A stretch of DNA of 64,000 nucleotides from Hyphomicrobiales bacterium (GCA_017305935.1 JAFKJU010000019.1:86400-150399), one strand, 5' to 3'; shown: positions 12,351 through 22,200, numbered from the stretch's first letter. Numbers and translations are program-made. Notes: generated by a model not told the origin, from the letters alone.

Positions 12351-12499
12351 GCATCTTTCGAGGCCGCGAATTCCCAAAAACGGACTCGATTTCAGGAATT
12401 ATGAAGGTTCGCCGTGCTAGGGTTCTGCAAGGCCGTTCTTTCATCCTCGCGCCTCGCGCCGACACCGCGGGGCCGCTTTCCTATTGTTGAGGTCATGCC

Positions 12500-13423
12500 G
12501 TGACGATCTACCTGCCGATCGCGGAACTGTCGGTGAACATCTTCGTCATCCTCGGCATGGGCGCGGCCGTCGGCTTCCTGTCCGGCATGTTCGGCGTCGG
12601 TGGCGGTTTCCTCATCACGCCGCTGCTGATCTTCTACAATATCCCTCCCGTCGTCGCCGTCGCCACCGGCGCCAACCAGGTCGTCGCCTCCTCGGTCTCC
12701 GGCGCCATCACCCATTTCCGGCGCGGCACGCTCGATCTCAAGCTCGGCACCATCCTGCTGATCGGGGGCCTGGCGGGGGCCACGGTCGGCATCTGGATCT
12801 TCTCGCTGCTGCGCCGCCTCGGCCAGCTCGACCTGATCATCTCCTTGATGTATGTCGTCTTTCTCGGCACGGTCGGCGGGTTGATGCTGATGGAAAGCGT
12901 CAACGCCATGCGTCGCGCCCGGCGCAACGAGCCGGTGACGCTGAGAAAACCCGGCCAGCATAGCTGGGTGCATCGCCTGCCACTCAAGATGCGGTTCAAG
13001 AAATCGACGATCTATATCAGCGTCATCCCGGTCGTCGCGCTTGGCTTCGGCATCGGCATCCTCACCTCGATCATGGGCGTCGGCGGCGGCTTCATCATGG
13101 TCCCGGCGATGATCTACCTGCTGCGCGTGCCGACCAATGTCGTCGTCGGCACCTCGCTGTTCCAGATCATCTTCGTGACCGCCTATACGACCGTCGTGCA
13201 GGCGACCACCAACTATTCCGTCGATATCGTGCTGGCCTTCATCCTGATGGTCGCCGGTGTGATCGGCGCGCAATACGGGGTGCGTGTCGGCCAGAAGCTG
13301 CGCGGCGAGCAGCTGCGTGCCCTTCTCGGCCTGCTGGTGCTGGCGGTCGGCCTGCGCCTTGCGATCGCGCTGGTGGTGACGCCGGCCGATGTCTATTCGG
13401 TCGTTGTCGGGGGCATGAATTGA
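12500..13423 (+). CDS. TSUP family (TauE/SafE) anion exporter
   Basis: A 307-residue inner-membrane protein of about eight helices. It has two copies of the family signature, GMFGVGGGFLITPLL in the N-half and SIMGVGGGFIMVPAM in the C-half, which reflect the inverted internal duplication of TSUP proteins. Members move sulfite, sulfoacetate, sulfonates or other organic anions. The start is a GTG at 12500 with a GAGG site; an ATG four bases earlier is out of frame and stops at once. It overlaps the next gene by one base (TGATG), so the two are translated together. Confidence 0.88.
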   Translation: MTIYLPIAELSVNIFVILGMGAAVGFLSGMFGVGGGFLITPLLIFYNIPPVVAVATGANQVVASSVSGAITHFRRGTLDLKLGTILLIGGLAGATVGIWIFSLLRRLGQLDLIISLMYVVFLGTVGGLMLMESVNAMRRARRNEPVTLRKPGQHSWVHRLPLKMRFKKSTIYISVIPVVALGFGIGILTSIMGVGGGFIMVPAMIYLLRVPTNVVVGTSLFQIIFVTAYTTVVQATTNYSVDIVLAFILMVAGVIGAQYGVRVGQKLRGEQLRALLGLLVLAVGLRLAIALVVTPADVYSVVVGGMN

Positions 13424-14223
13424 TGCGCCGCCTGCTGCCCGCCCTCTTCGCCCTGCTGTTCGCCGCCCTGCCGGCGGCGGCGCAGATGCCGATGCTCGGC
13501 GATTCCATCGAACAGCGCGAACGGCTGCAGATCGGGGTCTCGACCACCGAGATCGCCATCACCTCCGATTTCGCCGGCGCCGATCTCACCGTCTTCGGCT
13601 CGGTCGATTATGCCGACGAGTTGTTGATGGCCATCGGCCAGTACGACGTCATCGTCGCGCTGGAGGGGCCGAAGGATATCGCGACGGTGCGCAAGAAGGA
13701 GCGGCTGTTCGGCATCTGGGTCAACCGCCGCTCGATGACCTTCGAGCATGTGCCGGAATCCTATGCGATATCCAGCACCCGCGCGGTCGATTCGATCGCC
13801 GTCGATACGGCGCTGAACGATCGTGGCGTCGGCATTGCGCATCTGCCGCTGATCCCCATCGGCTTCGTCGGCAATGCCGCCAATCTCGGCGAATTCCGCG
13901 ACGCCTATCGCCGGCTGAAGACGGGAAGCGGGCTTTATGCGCGCGATACCGCCGGCGTACGCTTCGTCAGCCCGTCGCTGTTTCGCGCCTCGCTGCGCCT
14001 GCCGGCCAATATTCCAAACGGCGTGCATACCGTGCATGCCTATCTGTTCAAGAGCGGCGTCTTCGTGGCGGACAAGCAATTGCTGCTGCGCGTCGTCAAG
14101 ACCGGCCTCGAACAGGCGATCACCGACGCCGCGCATGAGCGCCCCTTCCTCTACGGCGTCTTCGCCGTCTTCCTGGCGCTGGTCACCGGCTGGGGCGCGA
14201 GCGTGATCTTCAAGAAGAACTGA
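13423..14223 (+). CDS. TIGR02186-type membrane-anchored protein, TSUP partner
   Basis: A 266-residue exported protein. The N-terminal helix (LLPALFALLFAALPAAAQ) looks like a signal peptide and there is a C-terminal membrane helix (GVFAVFLALVTGWGASVIF). Between them lies a periplasmic domain rich in beta strands. This matches the alphaproteobacterial Alph_Pro_TM family, which is regularly coupled to a TSUP exporter. The start codon overlaps the stop of the exporter gene, indicating a two-gene operon. The biochemical role is unknown; it may gate or assist the exporter. Confidence 0.75.
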   Translation: MRRLLPALFALLFAALPAAAQMPMLGDSIEQRERLQIGVSTTEIAITSDFAGADLTVFGSVDYADELLMAIGQYDVIVALEGPKDIATVRKKERLFGIWVNRRSMTFEHVPESYAISSTRAVDSIAVDTALNDRGVGIAHLPLIPIGFVGNAANLGEFRDAYRRLKTGSGLYARDTAGVRFVSPSLFRASLRLPANIPNGVHTVHAYLFKSGVFVADKQLLLRVVKTGLEQAITDAAHERPFLYGVFAVFLALVTGWGASVIFKKN

Positions 14224-14227
14224 AAAC

Positions 14228-14250
14228 CCGGGCGGCATTCCCGCCCGGAT
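14228..14250. terminator. Hairpin between convergent genes
   Basis: CCGGGCGG and CCGCCCGG form an 8-pair stem with a 5-base loop, 4 bases after the stop at 14223 and 14 before the cupin stop. The T-run is poor, so this is a likely but not strong shared terminator. Confidence 0.55.
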
Positions 14251-14263
14251 CTTAAAGGTTACA

Positions 14264-14725
14264 TCAGGCCGCCAGCGGCGGGCCGATGATGTTGATGCCG
14301 TTGGCGAAGCAGGCGGCGGCGAGCACCGATTGTTCGCCGGGGCCGGGTGTGAAGGGCGCCGGGCGGCCGGGGCCTTGCGGTGTCTTGCCGATATCGCGCA
14401 CCAGCCCCTCGAAGCCGCCGCGCGTCACCGTCAGGAAGCGTGCGCCCTCTCTCGACACCACGCGGAACCGGTGCGGCACGCCGCGCGGGGCGCACAGCGT
14501 CTCGCCGGCGCGGGCAAGCCGGATCACGCCATCCAGCTCGAATTCCAGCTCTCCGTCGAGGACATGGAAAATCTCGTCCTCGCCGTAATGGATATGCAAG
14601 GGCGGGGCCTCGCCGAAGGCGGCGTCATGCACCAGAACCGAGATGCGGTCGGTGTTGCTGTCCTGCGCCACGGCGACCCTGATGCGCGAGGCGAGAAACC
14701 AGAATTCGTCAGCCATTTGTGTCAT
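14264..14725 (-). CDS. Cupin-domain protein
   Basis: A 153-residue single-domain cupin. The metal-binding motif 1 is visible as LHIHYGEDEIFHVLDGELEF (His, His, Glu), and a motif-2 region follows (APRGVPHRFRV, with the last histidine). Such proteins are small metal enzymes or sensors, for example isomerases, dioxygenases or sugar-binding regulators; the substrate cannot be told from sequence. A second methionine three codons in (MADEFWFL) is an alternative start. It is transcribed alone, towards the TSUP operon. Confidence 0.75.
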   Translation of the reverse strand: MTQMADEFWFLASRIRVAVAQDSNTDRISVLVHDAAFGEAPPLHIHYGEDEIFHVLDGELEFELDGVIRLARAGETLCAPRGVPHRFRVVSREGARFLTVTRGGFEGLVRDIGKTPQGPGRPAPFTPGPGEQSVLAAACFANGINIIGPPLAA

Positions 14726-14848
14726 GGTCCTGTCCCAGGTGAATTTTTCGCGGAAGGTTTTTCCGCGCCCCGGCGCTGGAGGTGCGCCGGTGAGACAAGA
14801 TTTGCCCGAAAAACCGGGCGGGTTCTGTTCCCATGGAAACAGGCGGGA

Positions 14849-15574
14849 TCAGCCCGTGAGATTGCCGAAACGGACGGAATAAATGCGGTCCTTGCCCATG
14901 AGATGGGCGATCAGCGCCGCCCGGTCGAACAGGCCGTGCATCGCCTTGTGACGCAGGTCGAGCCCGCCGCTCATCAGGCCGAAGGCCGGCATCAGCAGGC
15001 GGGCGCCATCGGTCGCGAAACAGGGCCGGCGCACCGCCTTGTCGCGGCGGCGCACGGTGGCGGCCGGATGCAGATGGCCGGCGACCTCGCCGCGCTGCGG
15101 GCCCGGCTGCGGCTCATGCCGGAAGACGAGGCCGCCATAATGCATCTCGTCGGCCGACGTGCCGGGCAGGTCGAAGATGCCGTCCGGGTCATGATTGCCG
15201 TTGATCCAGACCCATTCGCGCCCGCGCGCCATGTTGGCAAGCAGCGTGCGGAATTCCTCCGGCATCTCGCGCGAACCGATGCGGTCATGGAAATTGTCGC
15301 CGAGCGAAACGACGATTTTGGGCGCGTAGCGGGTAATGACGGCGGAAAGCACGGTCAGCGTCGCCAGCGTATCGTAGGGCGGCAGCATCATGCCGCGCCG
15401 CGCGAAGGCCGCGCCCTTTTCAAGATGCAGGTCGGACACGACCAGCATTCCGCTCTCCGGCAGATAGAGGCCACCCAGGGGATCGCAGACGGCGGCGACG
15501 CCGTTGACGGTTGTTTCGGCCGAGACCGGTACGGATGTCATTGCTGCGGCGCGCGCCAGCGCCAGTCGGCTCAT
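14849..15574 (-). CDS. pdeM: Ligase-associated metallophosphoesterase PdeM
   Basis: A 241-residue calcineurin-type phosphoesterase with the metal motifs VVSDLHLEKG, GDNFHD and NGNHDP. This matches PdeM, a DNA-damage-response phosphodiesterase or endonuclease that travels with a large helicase, an ATP-dependent ligase and an exonuclease. Here it lies 25 bases after the helicase gene in the same direction, but no ligase or exonuclease gene is present. ATG at 15574 was taken as the start; a GTG one codon earlier and an ATG at 15541 are possible. The role in double-strand-break or adduct repair is inferred from family context. Confidence 0.82.
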   Translation of the reverse strand: MSRLALARAAAMTSVPVSAETTVNGVAAVCDPLGGLYLPESGMLVVSDLHLEKGAAFARRGMMLPPYDTLATLTVLSAVITRYAPKIVVSLGDNFHDRIGSREMPEEFRTLLANMARGREWVWINGNHDPDGIFDLPGTSADEMHYGGLVFRHEPQPGPQRGEVAGHLHPAATVRRRDKAVRRPCFATDGARLLMPAFGLMSGGLDLRHKAMHGLFDRAALIAHLMGKDRIYSVRFGNLTG

Positions 15575-15599
15575 CACGATTGCATTCGTCCTTCGAATT

Positions 15600-18110
15600 T
15601 CAGCCCATCGCCTCGGCGATCAGATCGTCCGCGGCCTCGGCCAGCACGGCATCATGGGCTTCGCCCGGCACGGACTCCCTGCCGATCTCCAGCATGACAG
15701 GCACGGCGAGCGGCGAGATATGGTCGAGCGCGCGATGGGTGATGTGGCCCTTGATTCGCCTCAGCATATCGCCAAGCCGCGAAATATCCAAAAGCCCGGT
15801 CGCGGCATCCTGTCGCGTCGCCTGAAGCAGGATGTGATCCGGCTCGTGGCTGCGCAATACGTCGTAAATCAGGTCGGCGGAAACCGTCACCTGCCGTCCG
15901 GTCTTTTCCTTGCCCGGATGGCGGCGCTCGATCAGGCCGGCGATGACGGCGCAATTGCGGAAGGTGCGCTTGAGCAGGAAGGATTCCGCCAGCCAGGCTT
16001 CGAGATCGTCGCCGAGCATGTCCTCGTCGAACAGTTCGGCAAGGCTCAGACGGCCATTTGATATCATCAGCCCCAGATCCTCCAGCCCCCAGATGCCGAG
16101 CGAATAATCTGTCGCGACGAAGCCGAGGGGTTTTGCCCCGAAGCGTTCCAGCCGGCGGGTCAGGAGCATGCCGAGCGTCTGGTGCGCCAGCCGCCCCTCG
16201 AAGGGATAAGCGACCAGATAGGCCCGGTTTCCGCGCGGAAAGGTTTCGATCAGGAGTTCGTCGCGCTTGGGCAGCATCGACTTGTCCTTCTGAAGCGCCA
16301 GCCAGTCGCGCACCTGATCCGGCAGGCGATGCCAGCGCTCGGGATCGGCGAGCATCGAACGCACCTGGTCGGCGAGATAGGTCGAAAGCGGAAACTTGCC
16401 GCCGGCATAGGCCGGGATTTTCGGATCGAGCGAAAAGCCCTGGCTGACGAGCGCCTCGTTCTCGCTGATACCTTCGAAGCGCAGCACCTTGCCGGCGAAG
16501 GCAAAGGTATCGCCAGGCGAAAGCTGTTCGAGAAAATATTCCTCGACCTTGCCGAGCGTCGCGCCGCCACGGCCGACGCGCCCTTTCTCGCCGCGCTTGA
16601 CCATGCGCAGGTTCAGCATCGGGCTTTCGACGATGGTGCCAAGGTTCAGGCGATATTGCTGCGCCACCTGCGGATTGGAGACGCGCCAGCGCCCTTCCTT
16701 GGTCTTGCGGATGCGGGCGTAGCGCTCATAGGCGCGCAGGGCATAGCCGCCGGTGGCGACGAAATCGACGATGCGCTCAAACGTTTCCCAACTCAAATCC
16801 GCGTAGGGCGAGGCGCTGACTACCTCGTCATAAAGCTCCAGCATGTCGAAGGGTTCGGCGCAAGCCATGCCGAGCACATGCTGGGCGAGCACATCGAGCG
16901 CCCCTGCCCCCACCGGCGGCGTGTCCTGCGCGCCGATATAATTGGCGTCGAGTGCGGCCTGGCATTCCATCACCTCGAACCGGTTGGCCGGCACCAGCAC
17001 GGCCTTGGACGGCTCGTCCATGCGGTGATTGGCGCGGCCGATGCGCTGGGCCAGCCGGCTGGCCCCCTTGGGCGCGCCGACATGGACGACGAGATCGACA
17101 TCGCCCCAGTCGATGCCGAGATCGAGGGTGGAGGTGGCGACCACGGCCCGCAGCCGGTTTTCCGCCATCGCCGCCTCGACCTTGCGGCGCTGGGAAACGT
17201 CGAGCGAGCCGTGATGCAGGGCAATCGGCAGGTTGTCATCGTTGATGGTCCACAATTCCTGGAACAGCATCTCCGCCTGGCTGCGGGTGTTGACGAAGAG
17301 CAGCGTCGTCCGGTGGTCTTTCAGGAGGTCGTAGACGTCAGGGATGGCGTATTTGGCCGAATGGCCGGCCCAGGGAATGCGCTCCTCAGTTTTCAGGATC
17401 GAGATATCGGGCTTTGCCCCGCCCTCGACCGTCACCAGCCCGGAATGACGCGTCTCGCCCTCTTTCTGCTCCACCAGCCATTTCTGCAGGTCCATCGGCT
17501 CGGCGACGGTGGCGGAGAGGCCGATGGTCTGCAGCTTCGGCGCCAGCCGGCGCAGCCGCGCCAGCCCGAGCGACAGCATATGGCCGCGCTTGGAGGTGAC
17601 GAGCGAATGCAACTCGTCGAGGACGATGTAGCGCAGATCCTTGAAAAAGCGCTCGGACTCCTTGTTGGCCAGCAGCAGCGCCACCTGTTCGGGCGTGGTC
17701 AGCAGGATATCCGGCGGATTGAGCTTTTGCCGTTGGCGCTTGGAGGCGGGCGTGTCGCCGGTGCGGTTTTCGATGGTCAGCGGCAGGCCCATCTCGGCCA
17801 CCGGCTTCATCAGGTTGCGCTCGATATCGACGGCCAGCGCCTTGAGCGGGGAGACGTAGAGCGTATGCACGCCACGAAACCCGGTTCCGGGTTTGGGCTT
17901 GCCGCGCCGGGTCAGATCCGTGAGCGCCGGTAAGAAACCAGCCAGCGTCTTGCCCGCACCGGTCGGGGCGATCAGCAGCGTGCTCTCCCCCGCCTCAGCC
18001 CGCCGCAACAGTTCCATCTGATGCGCACGCGGCCGCCATCCCTTCTCGGCGAACCAGCGCTGAAAGGGGGCAGGCAGGTTCGCAAGACTATCGGCGCCGT
18101 TCTGATCCAC
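15600..18110 (-). CDS. Ligase-associated DEXH-box DNA helicase (Lhr-like)
   Basis: An 836-residue superfamily 2 helicase. Motifs in order are APTGAGKT (Walker A, near residue 45), DELH (motif II), SAT (motif III) and QRIGRANHR (motif VI), followed by the winged-helix and Lhr-type C-terminal domains. Such helicases translocate 3' to 5' on single-stranded DNA and unwind DNA-RNA or DNA duplexes in repair. The first start codon in the open frame is a GTG at 18110. It is probably co-transcribed with pdeM. Confidence 0.87.
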   Translation of the reverse strand: MDQNGADSLANLPAPFQRWFAEKGWRPRAHQMELLRRAEAGESTLLIAPTGAGKTLAGFLPALTDLTRRGKPKPGTGFRGVHTLYVSPLKALAVDIERNLMKPVAEMGLPLTIENRTGDTPASKRQRQKLNPPDILLTTPEQVALLLANKESERFFKDLRYIVLDELHSLVTSKRGHMLSLGLARLRRLAPKLQTIGLSATVAEPMDLQKWLVEQKEGETRHSGLVTVEGGAKPDISILKTEERIPWAGHSAKYAIPDVYDLLKDHRTTLLFVNTRSQAEMLFQELWTINDDNLPIALHHGSLDVSQRRKVEAAMAENRLRAVVATSTLDLGIDWGDVDLVVHVGAPKGASRLAQRIGRANHRMDEPSKAVLVPANRFEVMECQAALDANYIGAQDTPPVGAGALDVLAQHVLGMACAEPFDMLELYDEVVSASPYADLSWETFERIVDFVATGGYALRAYERYARIRKTKEGRWRVSNPQVAQQYRLNLGTIVESPMLNLRMVKRGEKGRVGRGGATLGKVEEYFLEQLSPGDTFAFAGKVLRFEGISENEALVSQGFSLDPKIPAYAGGKFPLSTYLADQVRSMLADPERWHRLPDQVRDWLALQKDKSMLPKRDELLIETFPRGNRAYLVAYPFEGRLAHQTLGMLLTRRLERFGAKPLGFVATDYSLGIWGLEDLGLMISNGRLSLAELFDEDMLGDDLEAWLAESFLLKRTFRNCAVIAGLIERRHPGKEKTGRQVTVSADLIYDVLRSHEPDHILLQATRQDAATGLLDISRLGDMLRRIKGHITHRALDHISPLAVPVMLEIGRESVPGEAHDAVLAEAADDLIAEAMG

Positions 18111-18155
18111 GGCTGCGAATGTAGTTCGATTCGAGGGGAATTGAAGGCCCCCGAC

Positions 18156-18791
18156 TCACATCGCGATATAGCGATCCGCCCGATGGTTGACAGTGACAAA
18201 GAGGTTGAGGGCGACGGCGCCGAGGACGGAGTAGAAGACGACGGAGGGCGCGGTGACGAAGAAGGCGGCGGCGAGGACGCCGAGATCGATCACCAGCTGG
18301 ACGAGACCGGCACGGATGCCGAAGCGTTCCTGCATGTAGATGCCGAGAATGCCGACGCCGCCGAGGCTGGCGCGGTGGCGATAGAGCGCCAGCAGGCCGA
18401 AGCCGAGCAATAAGCCGCCGATCAGCGCCGCCCAGGCGGGATGGATGCTGTCGATATGGATGAAGCGCGACTGCATGTCGGTGAGAACGGAGGTCAGGCC
18501 GATGGCGGCAAAGGTTTTGAGCGTGAAGCCGATGCCGAGCCGCTTCCACGAGAGATAGAAGAAAGGCAGATTGAGCAGGAAGAAGGCGAGGCCGAAATTC
18601 AGGCCGAAGGCATAATGCAGCAGGAAGGCGATGCCGGCGGTGCTGCCGGTCAACAGGCCGGCGCTGGCGAGGCAATAGAGGCCGAGCGCGGCGACGACGC
18701 TGCCGCAGGCAATGCCCTGCACATCCTCGAGCGCCGTATGCTTCGTAGCGCTGGTGTTCCACACCCCGAGAGCCGAAATGATCTGCGCCAT
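18156..18791 (-). CDS. YitT family membrane protein
   Basis: A 211-residue integral membrane protein with five or so hydrophobic segments (for example GSVVAALGLYCLASAGLLTG and LGFGLLALYRH). It matches the YitT/DUF161 family and lacks the cytoplasmic DUF2179 domain of the longer Bacillus members. The function is unknown; relatives are thought to be small transporters. The start MAQIISALGVW follows GGAGACGG, which rules out the 30-codon extension. It is 46 bases upstream of the helicase gene and may be transcribed into it. Confidence 0.72.
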   Translation of the reverse strand: MAQIISALGVWNTSATKHTALEDVQGIACGSVVAALGLYCLASAGLLTGSTAGIAFLLHYAFGLNFGLAFFLLNLPFFYLSWKRLGIGFTLKTFAAIGLTSVLTDMQSRFIHIDSIHPAWAALIGGLLLGFGLLALYRHRASLGGVGILGIYMQERFGIRAGLVQLVIDLGVLAAAFFVTAPSVVFYSVLGAVALNLFVTVNHRADRYIAM

Positions 18792-19007
18792 GAAAGCCGT
18801 CTCCAGAAAGCACGCGGCAACGCTTCGCCCCGAAACGGGTGCTTCTTGCCGAAAACCGAAATTGCGATGACAGGATGTCACGACGCATCGGATTTCCTTC
18901 GCCCGGCGCCATCGTGAAGTGGCTGAAATCTGGGGTATTTCTCGGCCGCTTGCAAGCGAAATACGTCAGGACTGCTGACCCATTTTCATTTCGCAAGAAA
19001 GCTGCGT

Positions 19008-19937
19008 TCATGTCGTCCGCGCGGCAACGAACAGAATGCCCATGATGGCTTTGCCGCCATCTTTGCGAATGGCGGTTTTTTGCGTTGCGGCAACGGTGAA
19101 GCCATGGATGGCGCACAGCGCCGCGACATAAGCCTCGCCATGGGCATACCGCATGGAATCGCGCAGGACGAAGCTATCCGGCTCGCCGCTGTCCTCCACC
19201 GAGAAGGCGAGGATGGCATCGGGAGCGGCCAGTGCCGCAATCAGCACGAACGCGTTTTCGAGATCGCCGAGATACATCAACACGTCGGCGGCGGTGATCA
19301 GGTCGGCGCGGTGCATGGCGGCACCCTCGAACAGGCCGGACCCCTCCGGGGCCAGAGACAGGTCGGCCTGGGCCAGATGGTCGTAGACCTGCTTTTCCGC
19401 CGCCTTGGCGAGCATGTTGCGCGACAGGTCGAAGCCCTCCAGCCGCGTAACGCGATCGCGGATCTCCGGCCCGAGAAGGCCGGTGCCGCAGCCGAGATCG
19501 ACGCCGAGGCGAAACTGCCGTCCGGTGGCGGCGATCATCGCGGCCAGGGCTTGCGGCACGACATAATCGAGCCGTTCGACCAGCGCCGTTTCAAAACGAT
19601 CGGCATAATCGTCGAACAGGCGCTCGACATAACGGCTCGACGGCTGGCTCGGAATTTCGGCTTCGCCCAGCAGCGCCAGCTTCAGCCCCGCCCCGAAAAT
19701 ATCCTGCGCATCGCATTCCAGCGCCCGGCGATAGGCATCCGCCGCGCCCGCCAGCCCGGCCTTCTGCCGGTACTCGCCGAGGCGAAACCAGCCGGCGGCC
19801 CAGCCGGGAACCAGGTCCAGCGCCTGCTCCATCAGTTCGGCCGCAGCTCCGGGATCGCCGCCCTCGCCCAGCATGCGGGCATAATCGGCGCGGCGGTCGG
19901 CGGTCAGGTCGCCGGAGGACAAGGCGTGGGTCGACAT
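19008..19937 (-). CDS. TPR-containing class I SAM-dependent methyltransferase
   Basis: A 309-residue protein. The first 85 residues form two or three tetratricopeptide repeats (for example GWAAGWFRLGEYRQKAGLAG). The rest is a Rossmann methyltransferase with motif I LGVDLGCGTGLLG and an acidic loop at EGFDLSRNML. Rhizobial relatives are usually annotated only as methyltransferases. The TPRs suggest a protein partner or substrate. The start MSTHALSSG is preferred to one seven codons earlier because of a GGAGCG site. Confidence 0.75.
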   Translation of the reverse strand: MSTHALSSGDLTADRRADYARMLGEGGDPGAAAELMEQALDLVPGWAAGWFRLGEYRQKAGLAGAADAYRRALECDAQDIFGAGLKLALLGEAEIPSQPSSRYVERLFDDYADRFETALVERLDYVVPQALAAMIAATGRQFRLGVDLGCGTGLLGPEIRDRVTRLEGFDLSRNMLAKAAEKQVYDHLAQADLSLAPEGSGLFEGAAMHRADLITAADVLMYLGDLENAFVLIAALAAPDAILAFSVEDSGEPDSFVLRDSMRYAHGEAYVAALCAIHGFTVAATQKTAIRKDGGKAIMGILFVAARTT

Positions 19938-20062
19938 CGGGGGCGCTCCGGGGCGCAAGCTGATTTTCGAGGATAAGATGCGCTTGTGACGGTGGACACA
20001 AAAAAACTCAAGTCCTATTTCAGAGGCGAAGAGAACGGGCGAGACCGCCGACAGGAGAAGAC

Positions 20063-20329
20063 ATGTCCGAACAGATGAACAGGCTTTTGGGAGACTCGCC
20101 GGCGCGCACGCTCGTCAAGCTCGTCGTGGTGTCGCTGATCGTCGGCTTCATCATGAACGTCTTCGGCCTGCGCCCGCTCGATCTCGTCGACAGCCTCCGT
20201 TATTTCCTGCTCGATCTCTGGCATACCGGCTTTGCCGCGCTCGGCCGCGTCGGGGATTATCTGCTGCTCGGCGCCACCATCGTCATTCCCGCCTTCATCC
20301 TCCTGCGCCTCCTGAGCTATCGCCGCTGA
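20063..20329 (+). CDS. Small two-helix membrane protein (DUF6460-like)
   Basis: An 88-residue protein with two hydrophobic helices, LVKLVVVSLIVGFIMNVF and LLLGATIVIPAFILLRLL, separated by an amphipathic region. I recognise it as the conserved rhizobial DUF6460 type; no function is known. A GGAGAAG ribosome site precedes the start. It is followed after two bases by the CAP-domain lipoprotein gene, so the two are probably coupled. Confidence 0.65.
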   Translation: MSEQMNRLLGDSPARTLVKLVVVSLIVGFIMNVFGLRPLDLVDSLRYFLLDLWHTGFAALGRVGDYLLLGATIVIPAFILLRLLSYRR

Positions 20330-20331
20330 CC

Positions 20332-20817
20332 ATGCCCCATCCGCCTCTTTCCCGCCGCCTCGCGCTTGGCGCAGGCCTTGGTCTTCTCGCGACGCTTGCC
20401 GGCTGCGGCACGCTGAACCGCCCGCCGGCGATCGCCGGCGACGAGACCGCCGCCGCACTTCCGGCCGTCAATGCACTGCGTAAATCCAGGGGCCTGCCGG
20501 CGCTCAGCCTCGATCCGGTTGCGGCACGCGCCGCCGCCCACCAGGCGAAACGCATGGCCTCGAACGGAAAGATGTCCCATCTCATCGGCTTCGGCGACGA
20601 TTTCGGCAAGCGAATGAAGGCGCATGATGTAAAACTGCCGGCGGCCGAAAACATCGCCGCCGGGCAGGCGAATACCGCGGATGCGGTGACGGCCTGGATC
20701 AACTCGCCAAAACATCTCGCCAACATTCTTGGGAATTATCGTGGCCTCGGCGTCGCCGTGGCGCACGATCCCTCTTCCGGGAATCGGCCCTATTGGGCCA
20801 TGGTGCTGTCCAACTGA
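20332..20817 (+). CDS. CAP-domain (SCP/PR1) lipoprotein
   Basis: A 161-residue secreted lipoprotein. The signal peptide ends in a lipobox LAGC near residue 24. A CAP/SCP domain follows, with NALRKSRGLPAL, a histidine in MSHLIGFG and a second motif ENIAAGQ, then SPKHLANILG. Bacterial CAP proteins are extracytoplasmic and sometimes have protease-like or sterol/lipid-binding roles. It has no ribosome site of its own and starts two bases after the preceding stop, so translation is likely coupled. Confidence 0.82.
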   Translation: MPHPPLSRRLALGAGLGLLATLAGCGTLNRPPAIAGDETAAALPAVNALRKSRGLPALSLDPVAARAAAHQAKRMASNGKMSHLIGFGDDFGKRMKAHDVKLPAAENIAAGQANTADAVTAWINSPKHLANILGNYRGLGVAVAHDPSSGNRPYWAMVLSN

Positions 20818-20853
20818 GGTGATTCCGCCTCCTGACGATATGAGGCGCTTGGC

Positions 20854-22200
20854 ATGGATCAGCAGATACGCTCTAACCGGCTCGCTTTCGACGTCACGCA
20901 CCGGCTGGTGCTGTCGATCGCCATCCCCATGACCTTCGGTTTCCTGACGACGCCGCTGCTGGGTCTGACCGATACGGCGGTCGTCGGCCAGCTCGGCGTG
21001 GCGGAAGCGCTGGCGGGATTGGCCATCGGCGCCATGCTGTTCGACCTGATCTTCGGCAGCTTCAATTTTTTACGCGCCTCGACCACCGGCTTGACGGCAC
21101 AGGCCTTCGGTCGGCACGACGGCCGCGAGCAGCAGGCGATCTTCTGGCGGGCGCTGCTCTCGGCGCTCTGTTGTGGCTTGCTGGTGCTGGCGCTCTCGCC
21201 GCTACTGCTGAAGGCGGGGCTGGCGATCATGGGGCCTGATGCGGCCGTGGCCGAGGCGACCTCGACCTATTTCTCGATCCGTATTCTTTCCGGCCCGGCG
21301 GCGCTCGCCAATTACGCCATCCTCGGCTTCGTGCTCGGGCGTGGCCAGGGCGGTGTCGGGCTGCTGCTGCAGACCATCGTCAACGGCATCAATATCGTAC
21401 TGTCCATCGCGCTCGGCCTCGGCCTGCATTGGGGCGTGGCCGGTGTCGCCTGGGGCACGATGGTCGGCGAAACGGTTGGCGCGCTTGTTGGCCTCGCCAT
21501 CGTGATGCGGGGATTTTCGCCGGCGGACCGGCCGCCGCGGGCGGAAATCCTGTCGCGGCAGGCGATCGGGGCGCTGTTTGCGCTCAATCGCGATATCCTC
21601 ATCCGCAGCTTCGTGCTTTTGATTGCCTTTGCGCTGATGACCCGCATCGGCACCGGTTTCGGGGCGGTGACGCTGGCGGCCAATGCGGTGCTGATGAATT
21701 TTTTCCTGTTATCGGGCTACTTCCTCGACGGGCTCGCCAATGCCGCCGAGCAACTGACCGGCCGCGCCATCGGTGCGCGCTATCGCCCGGCCTTCCAGCG
21801 TGGCGTTAAGCTGACGATCATCTGGTCCTTCGCGCTCGCCGCCCTTGCTAGCGCCTTCTTCCTGATTGCCGGGCCGGCGCTGATCGCGCTTCTGACGACG
21901 GCGCCGGAGGTGCGTGCAGCCGCCGAGACCTTCCTGCCCTGGGCGGCGCTGACCAGCCTCACCGGCGCGCTCGCCTTTCTGATGGACGGCGTCTTCATCG
22001 GCGCCACCTGGTCGAACGAGATGCGTAACCGCATGCTGCTCTCCTTCGCCTTCTATCTGGCGGCGCTGGCGGTATTCGTGCCGGTCTTCGGCAATCACGG
22101 CCTCTGGGCGGCGATGAACGTCTTCCTGCTGCTGCGCGGCGTGTTGCTGGCGCTGCGCCTGCCGGCCAAGGCCGATCAGGCGTTCCGCGCCGCCCAGTAA
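20854..22200 (+). CDS. MATE family efflux transporter (DinF-like)
   Basis: A 448-residue exporter with about twelve helices in two homologous halves. The N-terminus carries [20 protein letters not shown], the usual MATE helix 1, and the protein fits the DinF branch of Na+ or H+ coupled multidrug exporters. The last 25 bases overlap the 3' end of pyrD on the other strand. The substrate is unknown. Confidence 0.88.
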   Translation: MDQQIRSNRLAFDVTHRLVLSIAIPMTFGFLTTPLLGLTDTAVVGQLGVAEALAGLAIGAMLFDLIFGSFNFLRASTTGLTAQAFGRHDGREQQAIFWRALLSALCCGLLVLALSPLLLKAGLAIMGPDAAVAEATSTYFSIRILSGPAALANYAILGFVLGRGQGGVGLLLQTIVNGINIVLSIALGLGLHWGVAGVAWGTMVGETVGALVGLAIVMRGFSPADRPPRAEILSRQAIGALFALNRDILIRSFVLLIAFALMTRIGTGFGAVTLAANAVLMNFFLLSGYFLDGLANAAEQLTGRAIGARYRPAFQRGVKLTIIWSFALAALASAFFLIAGPALIALLTTAPEVRAAAETFLPWAALTSLTGALAFLMDGVFIGATWSNEMRNRMLLSFAFYLAALAVFVPVFGNHGLWAAMNVFLLLRGVLLALRLPAKADQAFRAAQ

